DNA of 64,000 bases, taken from positions 1 through 64,000 of the forward strand of contig JAFECE010000006.1 in NCBI GenBank assembly GCA_018242295.1, in the 5' to 3' direction. This DNA is from Pseudomonadota bacterium (GTDB lineage Bacteria > Pseudomonadota > Alphaproteobacteria > Rhizobiales > Hyphomicrobiaceae). A program made the translations under genes and the position numbers. Below, piece by piece: positions 1-8,958 of the stretch. Numbering within the stretch: position 1 is the first letter of the stretch; each line of letters opens with the position of its first letter. The notes under the pieces are model-generated. The model made no database searches. It saw only the letters and a list, made by a program, of their open reading frames with translations, and had not been told where the DNA came from.

Positions 1-145
1 CGCGCGTCGCATCCGTCCGGCCCGCGAAATTTCCGGAAGTCGCGGGCTCCCAGGGCCGCGCGGACGCATAACGTCCAGAATCGATAACGGCCTCGATAGC
101 CGTCTCGACCCGATCGCGTTCAACGATTGCCAGTGCCACTGTCAT
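1..145 (-). CDS. mtnB: Methylthioribulose-1-phosphate dehydratase-like protein (MtnB-like), N-terminal part only
   Basis: Translating the minus strand from an ATG whose first base is position 145 gives 48 codons with no stop before the left edge. The peptide contains AIEAVIDSGRYASARPWEP followed by ATSGNF, which matches the opening of class II aldolase-fold MtnB proteins (typically AxxxAGRxLYxRGWxPATSGN). MtnB dehydrates 5-methylthioribulose-1-phosphate in the cytosolic methionine salvage pathway. The gene lies downstream of rpoD on the same strand but is separated from it by the rpoD terminator. The metal-binding histidines and most of the protein are outside the window, so another class II aldolase-like enzyme cannot be excluded. 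No clear Shine-Dalgarno is visible; the start codon lies inside an inverted repeat. Confidence 0.6.
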   Translation of the reverse strand, partial: MTVALAIVERDRVETAIEAVIDSGRYASARPWEPATSGNFAGRTDATR

Positions 146-155
146 GATGACAGTG
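137..155. repeat. Perfect inverted repeat over the mtnB-like start codon
   Basis: CACTGTCATGATGACAGTG is an 8-bp perfect inverted repeat around a 3-nt centre. It spans the proposed ATG of the mtnB-like gene. It could be an operator or an mRNA hairpin that hides the start. A second, shorter inverted repeat (ATAACG/CGTTAT) lies at 187-203, next to the rpoD terminator. Function is inference only. Confidence 0.5.
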
Positions 156-209
156 ATCCACTGATTTTATGATACTTGAATGACTAATAACGTATTCCGT
201 TATCACATG

Positions 210-233
210 AAAAAGGGCCGCTTTCGCGGCCCT
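210..233 (-). terminator. Rho-independent terminator of rpoD
   Basis: Read on the minus strand this is a GC-rich stem (GGGCCGC/GCGGCCC) with a 4-nt loop followed by a run of Ts, placed 12 bases after the rpoD stop codon. It separates rpoD from the mtnB-like gene. Confidence 0.85.
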
Positions 234-244
234 GATCCGTTGCA

Positions 245-2218
245 TCAGTTGTCCAGGAAGCTCCTGAGCTTCCGCGACCGGCTCGGATGTTTCAGCTTTC
301 TGAGCGCCTTCGCTTCGATCTGACGGATACGTTCGCGCGTCACCGAGAACTGCTGGCCGACTTCCTCCAGCGTGTGGTCGGTGTTCATACCGATACCGAA
401 ACGCATACGAAGGACGCGTTCTTCGCGCGGCGTCAGCGAAGCGAGCACGCGCGTCGTCGTGTCCCTGAGGTTCGACTGGATCGCCGCTTCGATCGGCAGC
501 ACGGCGTTGCGATCCTCGATGAAGTCGCCGAGATGCGAATCCTCTTCGTCGCCAATCGGCGTCTCGAGAGAGATCGGCTCCTTCGCGATCTTCAAAACCT
601 TGCGCACCTTTTCGAGCGGCATCGCAAGCTTTTCAGCCAGCTCCTCCGGCGTCGGCTCGCGTCCGATCTCGTGAAGCATCTGCCGCGAAGTGCGGACGAT
701 CTTGTTGATCGTCTCGATCATGTGCACAGGAATTCGGATCGTGCGTGCCTGATCCGCGATCGAGCGCGTGATCGCCTGCCGAATCCACCACGTCGCATAG
801 GTCGAGAACTTGTAGCCGCGGCGGTATTCGAACTTATCGACGGCCTTCATCAGGCCGATGTTGCCTTCCTGAATGAGATCCAGGAACTGCAAACCGCGGT
901 TCGTATATTTCTTGGCGATCGAGATGACGAGGCGAAGGTTGGCTTCGACCATCTCTTTCTTTGCCTGCCGTGCCTCGCGCTCGCCCTTCTGGACGGCCTT
1001 GACGATGCGGCGATATTCCGGGATCTCAAGACCCGTCTCGGTCGCGAGCTGGTGAATTTCACCGCGGATCTGTTCGACCTGAGACCGTTCGGTCTTGACG
1101 AACTGGCCCCACTTTTTGCCGTTGTTGGCGACCCGATCGAGCCACGTCTGATCGAGCTCGTTGCCGTAATATTCGTCGATGAAATGCTGACGCGGCACGC
1201 CGTAGCTATCGGCGAGACGCATCAAACGTCCCTCGAGTCCGATGAGGCGCTTGTTGATCGCGTAAAGCTGCTCGACGAGGCTTTCGATACGGTTGTTGTT
1301 GAGCGACAGCGACTTCACGTCGACGATGATTTCGTCGCGGATCTTCTCGTAGGCTTTCTGCTGCTGCCGCGAGCCCTGATCGCCGACGAGCTGCTGCTCG
1401 AGCTTCTTGTCCTGCTGCTTGCGGAGTTTTTTGTAGGTGGCGGCGATCTTGTCGAAGGTTTCCAGAACCTTCGGCTTGAGTTCCGCTTCCATCGCGGCGA
1501 GCGACATCGCGTTTTCGAACTCGTCCTCGTCCTCGCCTTCTGCGGGCGTCTCCGGGCCGCCTTCAGCCGGCTCCCCGTCGCCCGGCATGGCCGCAACCTC
1601 TTTGGCCTCGGGGCCTTCGTAGGTGGCTTCGAGGTCGATGATGTCGCGAAGCAGAATCTTGCCGTCGTTCAGCTCATCGCGCCAAATGATGATGGCCTGG
1701 AAGGTGAGGGGGCTTTCGCAGAGGCCCGCAATCATCGCCTCGCGGCCAGCCTCGATGCGCTTGGCAATCGCGATTTCGCCTTCGCGCGACAACAGCTCGA
1801 CCGAGCCCATCTCGCGCAAGTACATGCGAACGGGATCGTCGGTGCGCTCTGCAGGTTCCGACTTGGTTTCCGATTTGACGAGGGCGTTGTTCTGCGCAAC
1901 GAGCGAACGGCCTTCCTCGTCTTCCGCGAGCTCTTCCGCCCCTTCTTCCTTCTCCTCGCCTTCTTCGGTCTCTACGACCGTGATGCCCATATCGGACAGC
2001 ATGGCGTAAAGGTCCTCGATCTGATCGGAAGACACCTCTTCCGAAGGCAGAACCGAATTCAGCTGATCGAGCGTAACGTAGCCTTTGGCCTTCGCCGTCT
2101 TTAGAAGACGCTTAACGGCCTGGTCCGAAAGATCGAGGAGCGGGCTGTCACGTTCTGGGGCATCGGCGGCCTGATCTTTGTCTTCCGTCTTTTGGACTGC
2201 CTGCTGGGCGCGTGCCAT
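245..2218 (-). CDS. rpoD: RNA polymerase primary sigma factor RpoD (sigma-70)
   Basis: Housekeeping sigma factor that directs RNA polymerase to -35/-10 promoters. The 657-residue product has the full primary-sigma layout: an N-terminal region 1.1 (about residues 25-90), region 1.2 ([11 protein letters not shown], about 130), a long acidic non-conserved insert (about 195-400), region 2 with [12 protein letters not shown] and the -10 recognition helix ([10 protein letters not shown]), region 3, and region 4 ending in the -35 helix ([20 protein letters not shown]). Length is usual for alphaproteobacterial RpoD. It lies downstream of dnaG on the same strand, the conserved remnant of the macromolecular synthesis operon, here without rpsU. 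A clear terminator follows. Confidence 0.98.
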   Translation of the reverse strand: MARAQQAVQKTEDKDQAADAPERDSPLLDLSDQAVKRLLKTAKAKGYVTLDQLNSVLPSEEVSSDQIEDLYAMLSDMGITVVETEEGEEKEEGAEELAEDEEGRSLVAQNNALVKSETKSEPAERTDDPVRMYLREMGSVELLSREGEIAIAKRIEAGREAMIAGLCESPLTFQAIIIWRDELNDGKILLRDIIDLEATYEGPEAKEVAAMPGDGEPAEGGPETPAEGEDEDEFENAMSLAAMEAELKPKVLETFDKIAATYKKLRKQQDKKLEQQLVGDQGSRQQQKAYEKIRDEIIVDVKSLSLNNNRIESLVEQLYAINKRLIGLEGRLMRLADSYGVPRQHFIDEYYGNELDQTWLDRVANNGKKWGQFVKTERSQVEQIRGEIHQLATETGLEIPEYRRIVKAVQKGEREARQAKKEMVEANLRLVISIAKKYTNRGLQFLDLIQEGNIGLMKAVDKFEYRRGYKFSTYATWWIRQAITRSIADQARTIRIPVHMIETINKIVRTSRQMLHEIGREPTPEELAEKLAMPLEKVRKVLKIAKEPISLETPIGDEEDSHLGDFIEDRNAVLPIEAAIQSNLRDTTTRVLASLTPREERVLRMRFGIGMNTDHTLEEVGQQFSVTRERIRQIEAKALRKLKHPSRSRKLRSFLDN

Positions 2219-2331
2219 CCTTGGTTCCTTGTCGTCTGGGCCGCCCCCGCACGAGAACGGCTAGATCATGAATTTAGGCTTCGAAATGCTGCCTGTTGCA
2301 GCCTTCCGAAGCGGGCATGCTAGTCACACGC

Positions 2332-4299
2332 CTAGCCGGCGCGCTTGACATCTGAATCGTTGTCGTCGGGCTGATCGAACTCATCCATTTGGTTCATCGC
2401 CATCTCGCGGGCGATCTGGCGCTTGATGTCGAGAAGGCGATTTTCAGCGTCTTCCGTGCAATCCCGATACCAAGCCTCCTCAGCGCTCTTCAGGGCAAGG
2501 CCAAGCTCGGCCTGTCGCTGTTGTAGCGCAAGAATATGGTGCCAGGCGGCTTCGACATCGGCGGCGGAGGCATCTGGCTCGGCAAAACGGTCGCTTTTGT
2601 GCGTAATCGTTCGCGCGACGAGGTCCACCACCTTTGCAACCCCCGATTTGCTCAATTGGGTTCGTAAAGTTGCGCTGTCAAGGGAATTCTGACGCGCATG
2701 CACTGCCAAAATCTCATCGCGAAGCGCTGAGATGGCAGGAGAGGCGAACTCAATGACGGCAACTGCTTCCGAATGCTCATCAATCAGCCACGGATGGTTA
2801 ATAAGTGTTTTCAGTATCAACGCCTCGCGTGGCGATATACTCTGAAAATGGCTTACGAGTTCCGGACTGGCCGTTAAAGTCCCGGGATAGGGGGACTTGT
2901 TGGGAGAGCGCTTGTCGGCCGGCGCAAGGCGGCTGCGCTCGCGTCCACGCCAATCCGGCGCAGCCATGGGCCGGGCGTAGGAAGATTGGAACGGCGCGCC
3001 CCCAGGTTTTCGATTGGGGGCAGAACTCCTGTCCCGCCTGAGCTGATACAACCTGTCGCGTATCTCGCGAGCGTAGTGGCTCCGAACCGTCGCATCTTGA
3101 ATGGACTCAGTCAGGCCCTTCAGCCGTGCTTCGAGCGCCGCCCGCTGTTCCGGCGTTCCGGTTGGCTGAGCCTTGAGCTCTCGGTCCCACAGTACGTCGA
3201 TGAGCGGACGCGTGTTCTCCAGAACTTCCATCATGGCACCGGCACCCCGCTGACGGACGAGATCATCCGGATCGAGGCCGTCTGGGAGAAAGGCGAATGA
3301 AACGCTGAAGCCTGGCTTAACCAGGGGGAGCGCGATCTCGACGGCCCGATCGGCAGCCTTGCGGCCGGCGCCATCGCCATCGAAGCACAGAGTAGGTTCT
3401 GGTGCAAAACGCCACAAAAGCTTCAACTGATCTTCGGTGAGCGCCGTTCCAAGCGGGGCGACGGTTTCGTTGAAGCCGGCCTCGGAGAGGGCCACGACGT
3501 CCATATAGCCCTCGACCGCGATCACCCTGTTCTTGTCGTGGGCCGCCGTCCGGGCGCGCGCGGCGTTGAACAGGATGTGCCCCTTGTGAAACAACGGAGT
3601 TTCGGGCGAATTCAGGTACTTGGCGGGCACGTCCTTGTCGAGCGCACGGCCCCCGAATGCGATGACGCGGCCCTTGAGATCGAGGATCGGAAACATCACC
3701 CGGTTGCGAAACCGGTCGTAAGGCTCAGGGATATCGTCCCCGGCAATGAGCATCCCGGCGGTCGCCATGTCGGCCGGAGAAAAACCTTTGCCCTTGAGGT
3801 GAGCGGTGAGCGCGGTGCGCGAGTTCGGCGCGAAGCCGAGCCGGAAGGCCTGGATCGTCTCCAGCGCCAGCCCCCGCCGCTCGAGATAGCCCCGCGCCTC
3901 GGCGCCAAGGCCGATGCGCAGATTGCTCTCGAAAAACGCCGCCGAGGCTTCGAGAAGCCGGTAAAGCCTTTCGCGCTGGTCTTCCTGCTCGACGTTGCGC
4001 TCGGCAGGCTTGGGCATCGCGACGCCCGCTTCCGCCGCGAGCCGCTCCACCGCCTCCGGGAATTCGAGCCCCTCGGTCTTCATCAGAAAGGTAAAGATGT
4101 CGCCATGCTCGCCCGAAGCGAAGCAGTGGTAGAACCCCTTCTGATCGTTGACGAAGAACGAGGGCGACTTTTCCGCCTTGAACGGCGAAAGGCCGCGGAA
4201 TTCACGGCCCGATTTTTTCAGCGCGACTTTCCGGCCGACGACCTGACTGACGAGCAGCCGGGATCGGATTTCATCCAGAAGGTTCGGACTGAAGCGCAT
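2332..4299 (-). CDS. dnaG: DNA primase DnaG
   Basis: Synthesises RNA primers at the replication fork together with the DnaB helicase. The 655-residue protein shows the N-terminal CHC2-type zinc-ribbon fold (about residues 1-100), the catalytic RNA polymerase/Toprim core (including VEGYMDVVALSEAG and FDGDGAGRKAADRA, about 260-330) and a C-terminal helical helicase-interaction region. Oddity: at the four positions that normally bind zinc (CPFH...CxxC) the residues are Ser38, Lys41, Cys59 and Ser62, so only one ligand remains although the surrounding EKSPSFFVND and YHCF blocks are intact. I recall similar substitutions in some other Rhizobiales. The gene lies just upstream of rpoD in the same direction. 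Confidence 0.97.
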   Translation of the reverse strand: MRFSPNLLDEIRSRLLVSQVVGRKVALKKSGREFRGLSPFKAEKSPSFFVNDQKGFYHCFASGEHGDIFTFLMKTEGLEFPEAVERLAAEAGVAMPKPAERNVEQEDQRERLYRLLEASAAFFESNLRIGLGAEARGYLERRGLALETIQAFRLGFAPNSRTALTAHLKGKGFSPADMATAGMLIAGDDIPEPYDRFRNRVMFPILDLKGRVIAFGGRALDKDVPAKYLNSPETPLFHKGHILFNAARARTAAHDKNRVIAVEGYMDVVALSEAGFNETVAPLGTALTEDQLKLLWRFAPEPTLCFDGDGAGRKAADRAVEIALPLVKPGFSVSFAFLPDGLDPDDLVRQRGAGAMMEVLENTRPLIDVLWDRELKAQPTGTPEQRAALEARLKGLTESIQDATVRSHYAREIRDRLYQLRRDRSSAPNRKPGGAPFQSSYARPMAAPDWRGRERSRLAPADKRSPNKSPYPGTLTASPELVSHFQSISPREALILKTLINHPWLIDEHSEAVAVIEFASPAISALRDEILAVHARQNSLDSATLRTQLSKSGVAKVVDLVARTITHKSDRFAEPDASAADVEAAWHHILALQQRQAELGLALKSAEEAWYRDCTEDAENRLLDIKRQIAREMAMNQMDEFDQPDDNDSDVKRAG

Positions 4300-4467
4300 A
4301 GGCGCGGAAAGCCTCGATCAGCGAAGACGACGCCGCGGCCCCATTTGGCGACCCTCGGCGTGATACTGAATAGGTGATTCGCCTAGAAGCTTGCCCGCTC
4401 AACGACTTGTTGCGGAAGACGATACCCACTTTCCACAGGCTCGCGCGTGCTGCCGTACGGTCGAAGG

Positions 4468-4905
4468 TCAGCCGAGGGCGGCTTTAACGGCGGCGCTCGC
4501 CTTCTGAAAATCCATCTGTCCCGCGTACTTGGCCTTGAGCACGCCCATAACCTTGCCCATGTCCTTGGCCGTCGAAGCACCGGTTTCCTTGATGGCGTCG
4601 GCGATCGCCGCGCTGACAGCGCCTTCATCCATCTGCTTGGGCAGGTAGGCTTCGATGATGTCGATCTCGGCCTGCTCGGTGGCGGCGAGATCGGGGCGGC
4701 CGCCGCTGGTGTACTGCGCGATTGAATCGCGGCGTTGCTTGACCATCTTCGTCATGACGGCAAGAACACCTGCGTCGTCGAGTTCCTTCTTCGTTTCGAT
4801 CTCCGCGGTTTGGATCGCGGCATTGATAAGCCGGAGCGTCGCAACGCGTTGTTTCTCTCCGGCTTTCATTGCCGTTTTGAGATCGGCGTTGATCTTCGCG
4901 CGCAT
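4468..4905 (-). CDS. yqeY: GatB/YqeY domain-containing protein
   Basis: A 145-residue cytosolic protein of the YqeY family, related to the C-terminal tail domain of the GatB amidotransferase subunit that contacts tRNA; its own role is not established. The start MRAKINADLKTAMKAGEK and the block RRDSIAQYTSGGRPDLAATE followed by AYLPKQM are family hallmarks. I place the start at the ATG at 4905 because AAGGAG lies eight bases upstream; an upstream in-frame start adding seven residues lacks this support. The gene is on the same strand as dnaG and rpoD and is transcribed divergently from carA, a gene order common in Rhizobiales. Confidence 0.93.
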   Translation of the reverse strand: MRAKINADLKTAMKAGEKQRVATLRLINAAIQTAEIETKKELDDAGVLAVMTKMVKQRRDSIAQYTSGGRPDLAATEQAEIDIIEAYLPKQMDEGAVSAAIADAIKETGASTAKDMGKVMGVLKAKYAGQMDFQKASAAVKAALG

Positions 4906-5074
4906 GGGTTGTCTCCTTGGAACCAAGGGATTGGTTTACGAGGTGCGCGTATGCCCCCGCAAGCGCTGCGGCGACAAGTTTTACGAGCTGACCATAATTG
5001 ACGTTGAAAGGTCGTTACCCTAGGTTCCCGCGCGATTTGAGCCTTTGCTCGAAGCCCCATTCAATGGATGACAG

Positions 5075-6274
5075 ATGACCGCACCTGAACCCTGGACAGA
5101 AGTGCCTCTGACGGCGCGCCTCGTGCTTGACGATGGCACAGTCATTGCGGGCCGCGGTCTCGGTGCGACAGGCACCGCCGTCGGCGAGGTTTGCTTCAAC
5201 ACAGCAATCACCGGCTATCAGGAAATTTTGACTGACCCGAGCTACGCGGGACAGATCATCACGTTTACCTTCCCGCATATCGGGAACGTCGGCGCCAATG
5301 CCGAAGACACCGAGACGTCAAATCTCGCGTCACGCTCAGGCGTCAGGGGCTGCATCCTGCGCGCCGACATCACCGCTCCGTCGAATTACCGCGCAGCCGA
5401 GGATCTCGATCAGTGGCTGAAGACGCGCGGCATCATCGCGATCACGGGCGTCGATACCCGCGCGTTGACGGCGCGCATTCGCGAGAAGGGCATGCCGAAC
5501 GGCGTTATCGCGCACGATCCGGCCGGCAAGTTCGACATCGATGCATTGAAGGCCGAGGCGAAAGCCTGGCCCGGCCTGCTGGGCCTCGATCTCGTGCCGG
5601 AAGTGACGAGCGGCCAGAGCTACTCCTGGGACGAGCAGCGCTGGGTTTGGAACGAAGGCTTTAAACGCAACGAGCACCCGGAATTCCATGTCGTGGCGAT
5701 CGACTACGGCCTGAAGCGGAACATCCTGCGCTGCCTCGCCACCGCCGGATGCAAGGTCACGGTCGTCCCGGCGACCGAAAAGGCCGAAGACGTGCTCGCC
5801 CGCAATCCGGACGGCGTTTTCCTGTCGAACGGACCGGGCGATCCGGCGGCGACCGGCGAATACGCGGTGCCTGAAATCAAGAAGCTCGTCGACAGCGGCA
5901 AGCCGATGTTCGGGATCTGCCTCGGCCACCAGATGCTCGGCCTGGCGCTCGGCGCCACGACGAAGAAGATGCATCAGGGCCACCACGGCGCCAACCATCC
6001 GGTGAAGGACTTCACGACCAACAAGGTCGAGATCGTTTCGATGAACCACGGCTTCGCCGTCGACCGCGAAAGTCTCCCTGCGGGCGTCGTCGAAACGCAC
6101 GTCTCGCTGTTCGACGGCTCGAACTGCGGCTTGGCGCTCCAGGGCAAGCCCGTCTTTTCCGTGCAGCACCATCCTGAGGCCTCTCCCGGCCCGCAGGACA
6201 GCCACTATCTCTTCACGCGCTTCGTCAACATGATGCGTGAACAGAAGGGCCAGACGGCACGCCGCGAGCGCTGA
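5075..6274 (+). CDS. carA: Carbamoyl-phosphate synthase small subunit (glutamine amidotransferase)
   Basis: Hydrolyses glutamine and passes ammonia to CarB for carbamoyl phosphate synthesis, feeding arginine and pyrimidine pathways. The 399-residue protein has the N-terminal CPSase small-chain domain ([19 protein letters not shown], then [20 protein letters not shown]) and a C-terminal class I glutaminase domain with nucleophile Cys in GICLGHQ (about residue 282) and the His/Glu pair in HHPEASPGP (about 364). Only a weak ribosome site precedes the ATG. The partner gene carB is 4 kb downstream on the same strand, separated by four other genes. The ChaN-like gene starts three bases after the carA stop. 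Confidence 0.98.
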   Translation: MTAPEPWTEVPLTARLVLDDGTVIAGRGLGATGTAVGEVCFNTAITGYQEILTDPSYAGQIITFTFPHIGNVGANAEDTETSNLASRSGVRGCILRADITAPSNYRAAEDLDQWLKTRGIIAITGVDTRALTARIREKGMPNGVIAHDPAGKFDIDALKAEAKAWPGLLGLDLVPEVTSGQSYSWDEQRWVWNEGFKRNEHPEFHVVAIDYGLKRNILRCLATAGCKVTVVPATEKAEDVLARNPDGVFLSNGPGDPAATGEYAVPEIKKLVDSGKPMFGICLGHQMLGLALGATTKKMHQGHHGANHPVKDFTTNKVEIVSMNHGFAVDRESLPAGVVETHVSLFDGSNCGLALQGKPVFSVQHHPEASPGPQDSHYLFTRFVNMMREQKGQTARRER

Positions 6275-6277
6275 TCG

Positions 6278-7348
6278 GTGAAAATACCGGGGGGAGCGAG
6301 AAGTGTCGCCGGAGGTTTGGTTGCCGCTATTTTGATGGCGCTCACGTTCGGAGCAAACGCACGCGCCTGCACGTTCGAGCGCGGGCCGTTTCTTGAAGAG
6401 ATTGCGCGCCAGGCAAAGTCCTGTTCGCATCCCCTCTGCGGGCAAATTCTCGCGTCCAGTCCGGCAGGCTCCGAGAACTCGGATGGTTCATGTGCGGGCA
6501 ATCCGTGGAACCGTCTGAAGACGGCAGCATCCGCCGCCATGTCGTCTGGCGGCGTTCTCATTCTCGGCGAGATCCACGACAACGCCGAACATCACCTGCT
6601 GCAAGCCGCAGCAATCGAGGAGTTCGGAGGCCAATCGGGCGAGAAGCGGCCGGCGGTCGTTTTCGAACAACTTCGCGCCGACCAGGAAGCCGGTCTCGCG
6701 AACTTCAAAGCCTTATCCGGCAGCGCGATGCCGGGCACCGGCACGCTCGGCGATCTGAAGCGCTTCGTCGACTGGGAGAAATCCTCCTGGCCGAAGGATA
6801 TCTACGATCCGCTGTTCACCGCCGCGATCCAGATGCGTCTCCCGATTTACGCAGGCGACGTCTCACGCGCCGAAATCATGAAAGCTGCCAAGGAAGGGGA
6901 GGCGGCGCTTTTGCCCGAACGCCGCTCGCGCCTCGGCCTAGATCTGCCTTTGGGAGAAAGTCTGGACGCGGCCTCGATCAAGGAAATCGAGAACGCGCAT
7001 TGCGGCGCGCTTCCGAAGGAGGCGTTCGGCGGCATGGCGTACGCCCAGCGGTATCGCGACGCGCATCTCGCGAATGCGGTGTTGGATGCGGTCGCGACGG
7101 ACGGCTCCGCCTTTCTGATTGCAGGCACCGGGCACGCGCGAACAGACCGCGGCGTGCCTTGGTACATCCGCCACCGCGACGGGCAGAAAAAGATCGTCTC
7201 GGTGATGTTCGTGGAGGTCGAGGACGGCAACGATGACGCTCAGACCTATGTGCCGCGTGGACCCGACGGCCAGCCGGCTGCCGATTTCGTGGTCTTCACC
7301 GCACGCACCGAGCGCGGCGATCCCTGCGAGAAGATGCGTAAAAAATAG
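6278..7348 (+). CDS. ChaN-like haem-binding/uptake family exported protein
   Basis: Probably an exported protein of the ChaN/TIKI-like fold (DUF399), whose members bind haem or metals at the cell surface. The 356-residue product opens with a tripartite signal peptide (hydrophobic GGLVAAILMALTFGANARA) and carries the family pattern GEIHDNAEHHLLQ near residue 95, PAVVFEQL near 128, and a late GTGHARTDRGVPW block. The start is a GTG three bases after the carA stop; no strong ribosome site is visible, so translation may depend on coupling to carA. No lipobox cysteine is evident at the cleavage site, so it is more likely periplasmic than a lipoprotein. Substrate is not deducible. Confidence 0.75.
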   Translation: MKIPGGARSVAGGLVAAILMALTFGANARACTFERGPFLEEIARQAKSCSHPLCGQILASSPAGSENSDGSCAGNPWNRLKTAASAAMSSGGVLILGEIHDNAEHHLLQAAAIEEFGGQSGEKRPAVVFEQLRADQEAGLANFKALSGSAMPGTGTLGDLKRFVDWEKSSWPKDIYDPLFTAAIQMRLPIYAGDVSRAEIMKAAKEGEAALLPERRSRLGLDLPLGESLDAASIKEIENAHCGALPKEAFGGMAYAQRYRDAHLANAVLDAVATDGSAFLIAGTGHARTDRGVPWYIRHRDGQKKIVSVMFVEVEDGNDDAQTYVPRGPDGQPAADFVVFTARTERGDPCEKMRKK

Positions 7349-7460
7349 CCGGCCGGCGGCGGCTTCCCGACATCCGTCTCCGAAATCAACCTTGCTGAAC
7401 TTTAAGATCGCTTCGCGGGCGCTTCTGAGTATAACCAAGTAAAAAATCTGGAGGAAATGA

Positions 7461-8087
7461 ATGCGCGCGCTTGGCTTGGCCATCCTCTCACTCGCGATGG
7501 CGGCACCCGCTTTCGCAGCCGATTGCACCAACGAAGTTCTAGCCGCATTTGCCAAGCAGCGAGCATCCAAGGCCTTCCGCGTCGAATTCAGCCAGCCGAC
7601 GGCTGAGGGCGAGGCGCATATGCGGATCGACTACATGCCGCCCAACCGGATGCTGCAGACAGTGACGTCACCCGCCATGCCGGGCGAGCAGCAGACGATG
7701 TTGGTCGGTGACCGCGCTTTCGCCGGAACGAGCGGCGCCTTTGAAGAGCTTCTGCCCCAGTTTACCCAGTCGATCGTCGCCGAGGTGAACCAGGCCGTAT
7801 ACGCGCCGCCGAAGGGCCTTGGAGACTTCGAATGCCTCGGCCCCGCGAAGTTCGATGGCCAGGATTTCGTCGCCTACCGCACCGCGGACAAATCTCCGCC
7901 GGAAGCTGATCATACGAAGATCATGGCGCGGACGATCTATGTCGATCCCACGAGCGGACTACCGGCCTTTAACGTCGTGGCGTCCCGCGCGGACGGGGCG
8001 AACCCCGTCTTGAAGATCAAGTATTCGTACCCGACCGATATCGACATCGTTGCGCCCACGAACGCTCCCGTGCAAAAGCTCCGTTAA
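7461..8087 (+). CDS. Exported LolA-like protein, first of a tandem pair
   Basis: A 208-residue protein with a clear Sec signal peptide (MRALGLAILSLAMAAPAFA, cleavage about residue 20). The mature part has a run of beta-strand-like segments (FRVEFSQPTAEGEAHMRIDY, then LVGDRAF, then IYVDPTSGLPAFN) reminiscent of the LolA/outer-membrane lipoprotein-sorting fold. This is a fold-level impression, not a proven assignment. Two cysteines, one just after the signal peptide and one in FECLG, are conserved in the next gene and could form a disulfide. GGAGG lies five bases before the ATG. Function unknown; possibly carries a hydrophobic ligand in the periplasm. Confidence 0.8.
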   Translation: MRALGLAILSLAMAAPAFAADCTNEVLAAFAKQRASKAFRVEFSQPTAEGEAHMRIDYMPPNRMLQTVTSPAMPGEQQTMLVGDRAFAGTSGAFEELLPQFTQSIVAEVNQAVYAPPKGLGDFECLGPAKFDGQDFVAYRTADKSPPEADHTKIMARTIYVDPTSGLPAFNVVASRADGANPVLKIKYSYPTDIDIVAPTNAPVQKLR

Positions 8088-8123
8088 ATCCAGCCGCACC
8101 CCTGTCTCAGTTAGGATATTTCT

Positions 8124-8840
8124 ATGCGCCGCATCGCGCTTGCACTCGTGACAGTCGCCGCTTTGTCCGGCCCCGCTTTTGCACAGGCTCCCACGCCTGA
8201 GGCCGCTCCAGGAGCGAAGCCCAACGCCAATCCGTGCAGCGACGAGGTTTCCGCCGCCCTTCAAAAACTCCGGAAGTCGGCGTGGTTCCGCATGGACACC
8301 CAAATGCTGACGGAGAACGGCCCGACCGAGATGCAGGTCGATTACGTCCTGCCCGACCGCATGCATCAGAAAGTCACCGAGAAACTGACCAACAAGACGA
8401 CGGAATTGATCCTCGTCGGAAATGAAGCCTGGGCGAAGCAGGACGAGAAGGGCTGGCGTCCGTTGCCGCAGAAAGTTACGGACCAAGTTAAAAATCAGAT
8501 GCAGGAATCCGTCGTGACGCAGCAGACGGATATCGGCAGCTACGCCTGCAAAGGCAGAACGCAGTTCGAGGGGCGCGACGTGTTCTCCTATCGGCTCGAT
8601 AATGAACCGGAGAAGGGGGCCACGGCGACCTCCAACCAAGCCTATCGCATGTTTTATGTCGACGCGCTCACGGGCCTGCCATCGAGCAACACGATATTGG
8701 CGCCGGGCCATGAGGATAGGCCTATCTTCAAAACGAGTTATACGTTCCCGATCGACATGAAGATTGATCCTCCGAAGGACGTGGTTGCAACACCGCCTGC
8801 TCCACAATCCCAAGGCAGCGAGCCGGCGCCCGGCAAATAG
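8124..8840 (+). CDS. Exported LolA-like protein, second of a tandem pair
   Basis: A 238-residue exported protein clearly paralogous to its upstream neighbour. Shared features in the same order are an N-terminal Sec signal peptide ending in GPAFA, a first cysteine in NPCSDEV, DYVLPDRMHQKV against DYMPPNRMLQTV, LVGNEAW against LVGDRAF, a second cysteine in YACKG, and FYVDALTGLPSSN against IYVDPTSGLPAFN. It differs by a longer Pro/Ala-rich linker after the signal peptide and a Pro-rich C-terminal tail. The 36-base gap between the two genes suggests co-transcription. No functional assignment is possible from sequence. Confidence 0.8.
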   Translation: MRRIALALVTVAALSGPAFAQAPTPEAAPGAKPNANPCSDEVSAALQKLRKSAWFRMDTQMLTENGPTEMQVDYVLPDRMHQKVTEKLTNKTTELILVGNEAWAKQDEKGWRPLPQKVTDQVKNQMQESVVTQQTDIGSYACKGRTQFEGRDVFSYRLDNEPEKGATATSNQAYRMFYVDALTGLPSSNTILAPGHEDRPIFKTSYTFPIDMKIDPPKDVVATPPAPQSQGSEPAPGK

Positions 8841-8958
8841 TTTCTCAGATCTCGTGATGGGGAATGCGAGCATGCCATGCCGGCCGGGATGGCTGATATG
8901 CCAGCTTGCGCGATGACCTGACGGTACTTCGGCGTTAAAAGCGGCGCCGGAGATTTTC

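Noticed and set aside
287..2104. A 605-codon open frame on the plus strand antisense to rpoD
   Set aside because: It mirrors the rpoD coding region codon for codon, has no recognisable domain and no ribosome site. In GC-rich genes the antisense frames often stay open.
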